From Afipia sp. (lineage in GTDB: Bacteria; Pseudomonadota; Alphaproteobacteria; Rhizobiales; Xanthobacteraceae): a stretch of DNA of 5,439 nt. Below are positions 1 to 5,439 of this stretch, piece by piece. Every line of letters begins with the position of its first letter. The stretch's first letter is position 1. Both the position numbers and the translations under genes were made by a program. Location of the stretch: positions 1-5,439 of the forward strand of contig JAGVII010000600.1 in the NCBI GenBank assembly GCA_020056155.1. Direction: 5' to 3'. Under the pieces are notes generated by a model. It made no database searches, was not told the origin of the DNA, and was given only the letters and a program-made list of their open reading frames with translations.

Positions 1-935
1 ATCGCGATCATGCCGATGCCGCAGTTGAAGGTGCGAAGCAGTTCGAACTCGGCAATGTTGCCCTCGCGCGCCAGCCACTTGAACACCGGCAACACCGGCA
101 CGGCGGTCAGATCGATGCGGACGCCGAGATGTTTCGGCAGCACGCGCGGAATGTTGTCGGTAAAACCGCCGCCGGTGATGTGGGCCAGACCCTTGACCGC
201 GCCGGTCTGGCGGATCGCCGCAAGGCAGGATCTCACATAGAGCCTGGTCGGGGTGAGCAGCGCGCCGCCGAGCGTCATGACGGGCGCGAACGGAGCGGGC
301 GCGTCAAACGTCACGCCGGACTTCTCGACGACCTTGCGCACCAGCGAGAAGCCATTGGAATGAACGCCGGAGGAGGCGAGGCCGACCACCGCGTCACCCG
401 GCCCGATGTTCTTGTGCGGCAGCAGCGTGCCGCGTTCGGCAGCGCCCACCGCGAAGCCCGCGAGGTCATAGTCGCCGTCCTTGTAGAGGCCGGGCATTTC
501 GGCGGTCTCGCCGCCGATCAGGGCGCAGCCGGATTCGCGGCAGCCCTCGGCGACACCCGCCACGATGGAGGCGGTGGCCTCGGGGTCGAGCTTGCCGCAG
601 GCGAAATAGTCCAGAAAGAACAGCGGTTCCGCGCCCTGAACCACAAGATCGTTGACCGACATCGCCACGAGGTCGATGCCGATGCCGCCGTGAATGCCGG
701 TCTCGATGGCGATCTTGACCTTGGTGCCGACGCCGTCGGTGGCGGCAACGAGGACGGGATCCTTGAAACCTGCGGCCTTGAGGTCGAACAGTCCGCCAAA
801 TCCGCCGATTTCGGCGTCGGCGCCCGCGCGCGCGGTGGCGCGCACCATTGGCTTGATGAGGTCCACCAGCCGGTTTCCGGCATCGATATCGACGCCTGCG
901 GATGAGTAGGTCAGGCCGGATTTTTGATCGGTCAT
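1..935 (-). CDS. purM: Phosphoribosylformylglycinamidine cyclo-ligase (AIR synthetase), C-terminus cut by window edge
   Basis: This cytoplasmic enzyme of de novo purine synthesis closes the imidazole ring: FGAM + ATP gives AIR + ADP + phosphate. Reading from ATG at 935 gives 311 residues with no stop before the left edge; the family is usually about 350 residues, so roughly 40-45 are missing. Visible family signatures, in order: the N-terminal [11 protein letters not shown] (11-21), the ATP-loop segment ATDGVGTK (65-72), [16 protein letters not shown] (95-110), [11 protein letters not shown] (141-151), [11 protein letters not shown] (188-198), [13 protein letters not shown] (252-264) and RTFNCGIGM (301-309). 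The start is fixed by the conserved N-terminus, although the Shine-Dalgarno sequence is weak: only a GGTGTGGTGG stretch precedes ATG. In related bacteria purN often follows purM and may lie beyond the left edge (inference). The gene is divergent from the phosphatidyltransferase. The family call is very secure. Confidence 0.98.
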   Translation of the reverse strand, partial: MTDQKSGLTYSSAGVDIDAGNRLVDLIKPMVRATARAGADAEIGGFGGLFDLKAAGFKDPVLVAATDGVGTKVKIAIETGIHGGIGIDLVAMSVNDLVVQGAEPLFFLDYFACGKLDPEATASIVAGVAEGCRESGCALIGGETAEMPGLYKDGDYDLAGFAVGAAERGTLLPHKNIGPGDAVVGLASSGVHSNGFSLVRKVVEKSGVTFDAPAPFAPVMTLGGALLTPTRLYVRSCLAAIRQTGAVKGLAHITGGGFTDNIPRVLPKHLGVRIDLTAVPVLPVFKWLAREGNIAEFELLRTFNCGIGMIA

Positions 936-937
936 AC

Positions 938-977
938 TAACCACCACACCAGGTTTCCGTGAATTAGCCGGTGGTTA
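938..977 (-). promoter_or_regulatory. Inverted repeat covering the purM ribosome-binding region
   Basis: Arms TAACCACC (938-945) and GGTGGTTA (970-977) are perfect 8-bp complements separated by 24 nt. In the purM transcript the 3' arm ends two nucleotides before the AUG and contains the only purine-rich sequence that could act as a Shine-Dalgarno. If it folds, the hairpin would hide the ribosome site. The pairing is seen directly; a regulatory role is inference. It could also be a DNA operator or chance. Confidence 0.45.
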
Positions 978-986
978 CGTCGGATT

Positions 987-1000
987 TTGCGCTGGCGCAA
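987..1000. promoter_or_regulatory. 14-bp palindrome, possible operator
   Basis: TTGCGC-TG-GCGCAA is two perfect 6-bp arms around two central bases, 52 bp upstream of the purM start codon. The size and symmetry fit a dimeric repressor site, but I cannot name a regulator. It does not match the E. coli PurR operator, nor the GTTC-N7-GTTC LexA box of alphaproteobacteria. As RNA the two-base loop is too tight unless inner pairs open. Confidence 0.35.
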
Positions 1001-1068
1001 TGGCTCGCGGACGGGGTGTGCATAGCTGGGAGAACGGGACTTCCGGCGGGCGCCCCTCTCGGAGTGGG

Positions 1069-1118
1069 TTTGACATTCGCGCCCTGTTCGTCCGCAGGCG
1101 CGCAATGCCAATGTCAAA
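1069..1118. repeat. Long compound inverted repeat in the intergenic region
   Basis: The left arm 1069-1083 consists of TTTGACATT followed directly by CGCGCC. It pairs with GGCGCG (1097-1102) and AATGTCAAA (1110-1118), giving 15 base pairs interrupted on the right side by a 7-nt bulge (1103-1109), around a 13-nt loop. Each outer arm contains TTGACA on its own strand. No T-run follows on either strand, so it does not look like an intrinsic terminator. It could be a structured leader, a protein-binding site or a palindromic intergenic element. Confidence 0.6.
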
Positions 1119-1160
1119 TCGAAAACCCCTCTGGAAGCATATATTTGCTAATGGTCCTTC

Positions 1161-1214
1161 GATTCCAGCATTCGCAAAATCGTCCGCTGAAAAGGTGGTG
1201 CCACTGCTGGAATC
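1161..1214. repeat. 10-bp perfect inverted repeat with GANTC sites in both arms
   Basis: GATTCCAGCA (1161-1170) and TGCTGGAATC (1205-1214) are exact complements with a 34-nt spacer. The outer five bases of each arm form a GANTC, the recognition sequence of the CcrM methyltransferase of alphaproteobacteria. The repeat ends 69 bp before the phosphatidyltransferase start, so it would lie in that gene's leader or promoter. The function is unknown. Confidence 0.55.
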
Positions 1215-1283
1215 CAGCCGCTCGCCACATCCTATGCAAGGCTGTTGGGGGTCGCTAAAAGACGCTGAGCCGGGAAAAAGCGC

Positions 1284-1829
1284 GTGAATCTGCCGAATAT
1301 CATCACTCTTGGCCGCATCTTGCTGGTGCCGGTCATCGTCTGGGCGATCGCATCGAACCAGATGACCGTTGCCTTCGTGATTTTCGTGGTGGCGGGGGTC
1401 AGCGATGCCGTCGACGGGTTCCTTGCCAAGCGCTTCAACATGACGACGGAAATCGGTGCGCTGCTCGATCCGGTCGCCGACAAGGCGTTGCTGGTGTCGA
1501 TTTATGTCGCGCTCGGAATCTCGGGGGACATTCCACGCTGGCTGGTGATCCTGGTGGTGTCGCGCGACTTCATGATCGTGGGCGCGGTGATCATCTCGTG
1601 GATTCTCGACAATCCCGTTCCGATGAAGCCGCTGATGGTGTCCAAGCTCAACACCGTGGCGCAGGTGGCGTTCGCCGCGCTGGTTCTGGCGTCGCTTGGT
1701 TTCGGTTTTAGTACAGCACCTTACGAGATCGTGCTGATGTTGTGTGTCACAGTCTTGACGCTGCTTTCGGTGTCCTTCTATCTCGTCGAGTGGGCACGGC
1801 ACATGAATGCGGGCGCTCCCACGTCTTGA
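1284..1829 (+). CDS. CDP-alcohol phosphatidyltransferase family membrane protein (PgsA-like)
   Basis: Predicted inner-membrane enzyme of 181 residues that transfers a phosphatidyl group from CDP-diacylglycerol to an alcohol. The family motif D-x2-D-G-x2-A-[RK]-x8-G-x3-D-x3-D is present at 41-66 (D41, D44, G45, A48, K49, G58, D62, D66). These aspartates bind the metal and the CDP group in the family. K49 takes the place usually held by arginine. About six hydrophobic segments are visible (roughly 7-24, 27-40, 66-82, 86-106, 124-142, 147-168). The start is GTG: the opening MNLPNIITLGR is the typical family N-terminus, and GGGA at 1272-1275 can serve as ribosome site. The acceptor (glycerol-3-phosphate, phosphatidylglycerol or other) cannot be read from the sequence. 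Housekeeping pgsA in this order usually sits near uvrC and moaD, so this may be a paralogue (inference). It lies 39 bp before hdaA, probably in one operon. Confidence 0.9.
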   Translation: MNLPNIITLGRILLVPVIVWAIASNQMTVAFVIFVVAGVSDAVDGFLAKRFNMTTEIGALLDPVADKALLVSIYVALGISGDIPRWLVILVVSRDFMIVGAVIISWILDNPVPMKPLMVSKLNTVAQVAFAALVLASLGFGFSTAPYEIVLMLCVTVLTLLSVSFYLVEWARHMNAGAPTS

Positions 1830-1856
1830 ATGCGGTGTGGCCGCGTATTGCGTACC

Positions 1857-1861
1857 AGGAG
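1857..1861 (+). promoter_or_regulatory. Ribosome binding site that decides the hdaA start
   Basis: AGGAG is followed after 7 nt by GTG at 1869, ideal spacing. The alternative in-frame ATG at 1830, which abuts the preceding TGA stop, would add 13 residues that do not resemble the family N-terminus and has no comparable site in front. This favours the GTG start. Confidence 0.8.
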
Positions 1862-1868
1862 TGACTGC

Positions 1869-2552
1869 GTGGTAGTCCGCGTCCGCCCCCGTCAATTGGC
1901 CCTTGCGCTGCCGCACGCGGAAAGCCTGACGCGCGACAATTTTCTCGAAGGTTCCGCCAACACGCAGGCCCTTGCGCTGATCGATGCGTGGCCGGACTGG
2001 CCCAACCGCGTGATGATGCTGGTGGGGCCCGAGGGCAGCGGCAAGAGCCACCTCGCGTCGATATGGGCTGCGGAAGCCGGCGCACGCTCGGTCGCAGCCC
2101 ATACGCTGACCGCAGACAACGTGCCCGGCGAACTTGCGACCGGCGCGCTGGTTGTGGACGATCTCGACCCGGCATCGTTCGACGAGCGCGCGCTGTTCCA
2201 CCTCCTTAACCTCGCGCGCGAGGACGAGGCCTATGTCCTGATGACGGGGCGGGTGCAGCCGTCCTCGTTCGCGGTGACGCTGCACGACCTGCGGTCGCGG
2301 CTGCGGGCGGTGCCGGTGGTGACGCTGACCCCGCCGGACGACCAGTTGTTTCGCGCGCTGATCGTCAAGTTCTGCTCTGACCGCCAGATGAGCGTGGACG
2401 AGAGCATTGTGAGCTATCTCGCGACCCGCATCGAACGCTCGTTCGCGGCTGCGCGGCGGGCGGTCGAGCAGCTCGACGAGGAGGCGCTGCGGCAGCGTCG
2501 CCCGGTGACCCGCGCGCTGGCGGCGGAAGTGCTGAAAGACACTGCGGCCTGA
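1869..2552 (+). CDS. hdaA: HdaA/Hda-type DnaA-related AAA+ regulator of replication initiation
   Basis: 227 residues, close to the usual Hda length. Hda proteins bind the DNA polymerase sliding clamp and stimulate ATP hydrolysis by DnaA, preventing re-initiation of replication (RIDA). Visible features: an N-terminal clamp-binding motif QLALAL (9-14), a Walker A loop GPEGSGKS (53-60), Walker B ALVVDDLD (93-100), a sensor-1-like LMTGR (124-128), the arginine-rich LRSRLRAV (141-148) in the position of DnaA box VII, and a sensor-2-like helix ERSFAAARRAVEQLD (189-203). The DNA-binding domain IV of DnaA is absent, as expected for Hda. The product is cytoplasmic. It is probably co-transcribed with the upstream phosphatidyltransferase; ppk follows after 129 bp with its own regulatory region. 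In several Hyphomicrobiales hdaA lies between purM and ppk, which supports the call. Confidence 0.93.
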   Translation: MVVRVRPRQLALALPHAESLTRDNFLEGSANTQALALIDAWPDWPNRVMMLVGPEGSGKSHLASIWAAEAGARSVAAHTLTADNVPGELATGALVVDDLDPASFDERALFHLLNLAREDEAYVLMTGRVQPSSFAVTLHDLRSRLRAVPVVTLTPPDDQLFRALIVKFCSDRQMSVDESIVSYLATRIERSFAAARRAVEQLDEEALRQRRPVTRALAAEVLKDTAA

Positions 2553-2591
2553 CCGCGCAGGGGCTTGGTCATTAACCGGTCCTCACTCATC

Positions 2592-2620
2592 ATGTCATTG
2601 AACTGTCATGACACTGGCAC
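2592..2620 (+). promoter_or_regulatory. Pho box: three 11-bp-spaced PhoB half-sites upstream of ppk
   Basis: ATGTCAT (2592-2598), CTGTCAT (2603-2609) and CTGGCAC (2614-2620) recur exactly every 11 bp. The known PhoB site is two CTGTCA[TC] heptamers 11 bp apart, with a 4-bp AT-rich spacer. The middle copy is a perfect match; the outer copies differ at one and two positions. The third copy ends 61 bp before the ppk ATG. No convincing -10 box was found at the expected distance downstream. PhoB binding is inferred; the repeat pattern is directly visible. Confidence 0.8.
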
Positions 2621-2636
2621 ATTGTCTCCGTGGAAC

Positions 2637-2655
2637 AGGCCTAAGCTTCAGGCCT
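2637..2655. repeat. Duplicated AGGCCT forming a short imperfect palindrome in the ppk leader
   Basis: Two copies of the self-complementary hexamer AGGCCT (2637-2642 and 2650-2655) flank a 7-bp spacer containing AAGCTT. They could pair as a 6-bp hairpin between the Pho box and the ppk ribosome site, or be a binding site. There is no T-run, so it is not a typical terminator. Confidence 0.35.
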
Positions 2656-2681
2656 CATGACATGATATAAGGTCGCGCTTC

Positions 2682-4868
2682 ATGGACTCCGCCCAAGCTG
2701 TTGAAAAACGAGAAGAAAATGAAGAGGTCGTCGCGGTGGCGTCGATCAGTTCGAGTCCCGAACGCTTCATCAACCGCGAATTGTCGTGGCTCCATTTCAA
2801 CCGCCGTGTGCTGGAAGAGTCGGTCAATCTCAACCATCCGGCGCTGGAACGGGTCCGGTTTCTGTCGATTTCCGCAAATAACCTTGATGAGTTCTTCATG
2901 GTCCGCGTCGCGGGCCTCAAGGCGCAGGTCCGCGAAGGTATCACCGAACGCAGTCCGGACGGCTCGACGCCCACCGAACAACTCTCAAAGATCAACGAGA
3001 CCGTCTCGAAGCTCGCCAGCGACCAGCAGGAGATCTGGCGCGATCTGCGCCGGGTGCTGTCGGGCGTCGGAATCGTCCTGGTCGACGGCAAGGATGTCAC
3101 CAAGGCGGAAGGCAGCTGGATCGAGGACCATTTCCTTCACAACATTTTCCCGCTGCTGACGCCGCTGGCGATCGATCCGGCGCACCCATTCCCGTTCATT
3201 CCGAGTCTCGGATTCACCATCGCGCTGCATCTGGCGCGCGTGTCCGACGGCAAGGCGATGAACGCACTGATCCGCATGCCGGGAAAGATCGACCGTTTCA
3301 TCAAGTTGCCGGCCGGCAAGGACGGCTCGGTGCGTCTCATCACCCTCGAACAGGCCACCGGCCTGTTCATCGGCCGGCTGTTCCCGGGCTATACCGTCAA
3401 GGGGCAGGGTGCGTTCCGCATCATCCGCGACTCCGAACTGGAAATCGAGGAAGAAGCCGAGGATCTCGTTCGCCTGTTCGAGTCGGCGCTGAAGCGCCGC
3501 CGCCGCGGGTCGGTGATCCGGCTCGAAATCGAAGCTCATATGCCGGACGAACTGCGCTCCTTCGTGCAGCGCGCCCTGTCGGTGCCTGATGACGACGTCC
3601 TGCTGGTCGACGGCGTGCTCGCGATGAACGAGCTGTCGCAACTGACCCGGCTGGATCGTCCCGATCTCGAATTCACGCCCTACGTGCCGCGTCATCCCGA
3701 GCGTGTCCGCGATCACGGCGGCGACATCTTTGCGGCGATCCGGCAGAAGGATCTCGTCGTCCATCATCCGTATGAATCGTTCGACGTTGTCGTGCAGTTC
3801 CTGCAGCAGGCGGCGCGCGATCCCGACGTCGTTGCCATCAAGCAGACGCTCTATCGCACCTCGCGCGATTCACCTATCGTGCGGACGCTTGCCGAAGCCG
3901 CTGAAGCCGGCAAGTCGGTGACTGCGCTGGTCGAACTCAAGGCGCGGTTCGACGAAGAAGCCAACATCCGCTGGGCGCGCGATCTCGAGCGCGCGGGCGT
4001 GCAGGTGGTCTACGGATTCCTGGAACTCAAAACTCACGCCAAGCTGTCGCTGGTGGTGCGCCGGGAAGGTGCGGGCCTCACCACCTACGTACACGCCGGC
4101 ACAGGCAACTATCATCCGGTCACGGCGCGCATCTACACGGACCTGTCGTACTTCACGTCAGATCCGGTGATCGCGCGCGATGCCGCTCGCGTGTTCAACT
4201 ACATCACCGGCTACGCCGAGCCGCGCGACATTGAGAAGATGGGCGTGTCGCCGCTCACGCTGCGCAAGCGGATGATCGAGCACATTCACGCCGAGAGCAA
4301 TCACGCGCGTCATGGCAAGCCGGGCGCGATCTGGCTGAAGATGAATTCGCTGGTCGATCCGGAGATCATCGACGCGCTCTATGAGGCATCGCAGGCCGGC
4401 GTTTCGATCGATCTGGTGATCCGCGGAATTTGCTGTCTGCGTCCCGGAGTTCCCGGCCTGTCGGAGAACATCCGCGTCAAATCGATCATCGGCCGGTTCC
4501 TGGAACACGGGCGGGTCTACTGCTTTGGTATGGGTCATGGCCTGCCGAGTGCGAAGGCGGCTGTGTATATCTCGTCCGCCGACATGATGCCGCGCAATCT
4601 CGACCGCCGTGTCGAGGTGCTGTGCCCGTTGCAAAATCCTACGGTGCATCAGCAGGTTCTCGAGCAAATCATGGTCGCGAACCTGAAGGACAATGAACAA
4701 AGCTGGCAGTTGTTGCCGGATGGGTCGTCAACGCGTATGAAGGCCGCGAAGGGCGAGGAACCTTTCAACGTGCACAATTATTTCATGACGAATCCGAGTC
4801 TGTCAGGCCGTGGAAAGTCGCTTAAAGAATCTTCGCCACGTCGTCTTACGCGCCGTTCGGAGCGTTAG
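2682..4868 (+). CDS. ppk: Polyphosphate kinase 1
   Basis: 728 residues. PPK1 reversibly polymerises the terminal phosphate of ATP into inorganic polyphosphate, through a phosphohistidine. The N-terminal domain carries [18 protein letters not shown] (30-47) and [15 protein letters not shown] (66-80), followed by the head domain to about 335 and two phospholipase-D-like catalytic domains (about 340-510 and 515-690). Residues align with E. coli PPK at a constant offset of 17: H452 in KTHAKL (phosphorylated His435), H471 in VHAGTGNY (His454), H609 in RFLEHGR (His592), R392 (Arg375) and R422 (Arg405). The late motif [17 protein letters not shown] (630-646) is intact. The extra length over E. coli (688 residues) is an N-terminal extension plus a basic tail (706-728). 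The start ATG has AAGG at 2669-2672, nine bases upstream. A Pho box lies upstream and ppx follows after 19 bp, so the two genes are probably one phosphate-regulated unit. Confidence 0.98.
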   Translation: MDSAQAVEKREENEEVVAVASISSSPERFINRELSWLHFNRRVLEESVNLNHPALERVRFLSISANNLDEFFMVRVAGLKAQVREGITERSPDGSTPTEQLSKINETVSKLASDQQEIWRDLRRVLSGVGIVLVDGKDVTKAEGSWIEDHFLHNIFPLLTPLAIDPAHPFPFIPSLGFTIALHLARVSDGKAMNALIRMPGKIDRFIKLPAGKDGSVRLITLEQATGLFIGRLFPGYTVKGQGAFRIIRDSELEIEEEAEDLVRLFESALKRRRRGSVIRLEIEAHMPDELRSFVQRALSVPDDDVLLVDGVLAMNELSQLTRLDRPDLEFTPYVPRHPERVRDHGGDIFAAIRQKDLVVHHPYESFDVVVQFLQQAARDPDVVAIKQTLYRTSRDSPIVRTLAEAAEAGKSVTALVELKARFDEEANIRWARDLERAGVQVVYGFLELKTHAKLSLVVRREGAGLTTYVHAGTGNYHPVTARIYTDLSYFTSDPVIARDAARVFNYITGYAEPRDIEKMGVSPLTLRKRMIEHIHAESNHARHGKPGAIWLKMNSLVDPEIIDALYEASQAGVSIDLVIRGICCLRPGVPGLSENIRVKSIIGRFLEHGRVYCFGMGHGLPSAKAAVYISSADMMPRNLDRRVEVLCPLQNPTVHQQVLEQIMVANLKDNEQSWQLLPDGSSTRMKAAKGEEPFNVHNYFMTNPSLSGRGKSLKESSPRRLTRRSER

Positions 4869-4887
4869 CGGCACGAAGAACGAATCC

Positions 4888-5439
4888 GTGGCCCCCGCAG
4901 CCGTTCGCGAACGTCATCGCAGCGTGCGCAAGGTTTCCAAGAGCGTCGCGGTCATCGACATCGGATCGAACTCGGTTCGTCTTGTTGTCTACGAAGATAA
5001 GACGCGCAACCTCGCGCCGATCTTCAACGAGAAAACGCTGTGCGGCCTCGGCCGTGAAGTGCAGTCCACCGGGCTGCTCGCCGCCGACGCCGTCGAGAAG
5101 GCACTCGTTGCGCTAAAGCGCTTCAAGGCGCTCTGCAAGGTGATGAAAGTCGGCGAGGTTCATGCGATCGCGACGGCAGCCTGCCGCGACGCGACCAACG
5201 GTCCGGACTTCATAGCCAAGGCCGAACGCATCTGCGGCTGCCCCATCAACATCCTGTCCGGCGCGCGCGAAGCGAAGCTGTCCGCGCTTGGCGTGGCGTC
5301 AGGTGTCTATAAGCCGGACGGAATCGTCGGCGACCTCGGCGGCGGCTCGCTTGAGCTTATTGATGTACGCGGTCATCGCATCCGCACCGGAACCACGCTG
5401 CCGCTCGGCGGCCTCGCATTGCAAGACGCGTCGCAGAAA
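4888..5439 (+). CDS. ppx: Exopolyphosphatase / GppA-type phosphatase, N-terminal part (cut by window edge)
   Basis: 184 codons are visible and the frame is open at the right edge; family members run from about 300 to 500 residues, so most of the protein is missing. The fold is the actin/hexokinase ASKHA type. Visible motifs: phosphate-1 loop VIDIGSNSVRLVVY (22-35), ATAACRDATNG (95-105), ILSGAREAKLSALGV (122-136), where E128 matches the invariant glutamate region, and phosphate-2 loop VGDLGGGSLELID (147-159). Ppx removes terminal phosphates from polyphosphate; GppA relatives also hydrolyse pppGpp, and sequence alone does not separate the two. Location next to ppk favours Ppx. The start is uncertain. 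GTG 4888 has a weak AAGAACGA upstream; GTG 4924 is shorter; GTG 4810 would overlap ppk by 59 nt. The conserved core begins near residue 20 of the chosen start. Confidence 0.93.
   Translation, partial: MAPAAVRERHRSVRKVSKSVAVIDIGSNSVRLVVYEDKTRNLAPIFNEKTLCGLGREVQSTGLLAADAVEKALVALKRFKALCKVMKVGEVHAIATAACRDATNGPDFIAKAERICGCPINILSGAREAKLSALGVASGVYKPDGIVGDLGGGSLELIDVRGHRIRTGTTLPLGGLALQDASQK

Larger units (their letters stand above)
936..1283. other. Divergent intergenic region with several inverted repeats, no convincing gene
   Basis: These 348 bp separate the divergent purM and CDP-alcohol phosphatidyltransferase starts, so both promoters should lie here. Short open frames exist on both strands (for example 971-1258 and 1000-1287 plus, 932-1117 minus), but they disagree with one another, lack good ribosome sites and show no recognisable motif. 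What stands out is four inverted repeats (938-977, 987-1000, 1069-1118, 1161-1214), listed separately. No confident -35/-10 pair was found on either strand: TTGACA occurs once on each strand, inside the 1069-1118 repeat, but neither copy has a matching -10 at 16-18 bp. Confidence 0.7.

Noticed and set aside
129..905. 258-codon open frame on the plus strand
   Set aside because: Antisense to purM, whose motifs are unmistakable; the composition is that of a shadow frame.
1070..1075. TTGACA as a -35 box for the phosphatidyltransferase promoter
   Set aside because: Bases 16-18 bp downstream (CGCAGG region) do not resemble a -10; the hexamer is better explained as part of the inverted repeat.
971..1287. 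Two overlapping ~95-codon plus-strand frames in the intergenic region
   Set aside because: They are in different frames of the same DNA, lack ribosome sites and family features, and run through the inverted repeats; one overlaps the phosphatidyltransferase start.
975..2285. 436-codon open frame on the minus strand
   Set aside because: It lies antisense to the phosphatidyltransferase and hdaA, has an Arg/His/Gln-rich composition typical of high-GC shadow frames and no recognisable motif.
2553..2591. Possible hdaA terminator after the stop
   Set aside because: Only 3-4 bp complementary segments and no T-run are present; no intrinsic terminator can be supported.
2666..2671. TATAAG resembling a -10 box before ppk
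   Set aside because: It is 10 nt from the ATG, overlaps the AAGG ribosome site and has no -35; a transcript would be nearly leaderless.
2985..3767. 260-codon minus-strand frame, and other minus-strand frames inside ppk
   Set aside because: Shadows of the ppk coding sequence; ppk is intact with all catalytic residues.

Overview
The window looks like an ordinary chromosomal segment of a high-GC alphaproteobacterium. Gene order and protein style point to the Hyphomicrobiales (Rhizobiales), most likely the Bradyrhizobium/Rhodopseudomonas/Nitrobacter/Afipia group; the family-level placement is inference from memory, not a search. There are no rRNA or tRNA genes, insertion sequences, CRISPR arrays or phage genes.

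Layout: (1) 1-935, minus strand: most of purM (purine biosynthesis), with its C-terminus cut by the left edge. (2) 936-1283: a 348-bp divergent intergenic region with no convincing gene but four inverted repeats, one of which would fold over the purM ribosome-binding region. (3) 1284-1829, plus strand: a small membrane CDP-alcohol phosphatidyltransferase. (4) 1869-2552: hdaA, a DnaA-related AAA+ protein with an N-terminal clamp-binding motif. (5) 2553-2681: a short regulatory gap with three in-phase 11-bp Pho-box repeats. (6) 2682-4868: ppk1, polyphosphate kinase with all catalytic residues. (7) 4888-5439: the first 184 codons of ppx (exopolyphosphatase/GppA family), cut by the right edge.

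How the genes fit together: ppk and ppx form a probable two-gene operon that makes and degrades polyphosphate, and the Pho box in front of it suggests induction by PhoB under phosphate starvation. The phosphatidyltransferase and hdaA lie 39 bp apart and are probably co-transcribed, pairing phospholipid synthesis with control of replication initiation. purM is transcribed away from all of these. No novel system is evident. The items most worth a second look are the triple Pho box and the structured purM/phosphatidyltransferase intergenic region.
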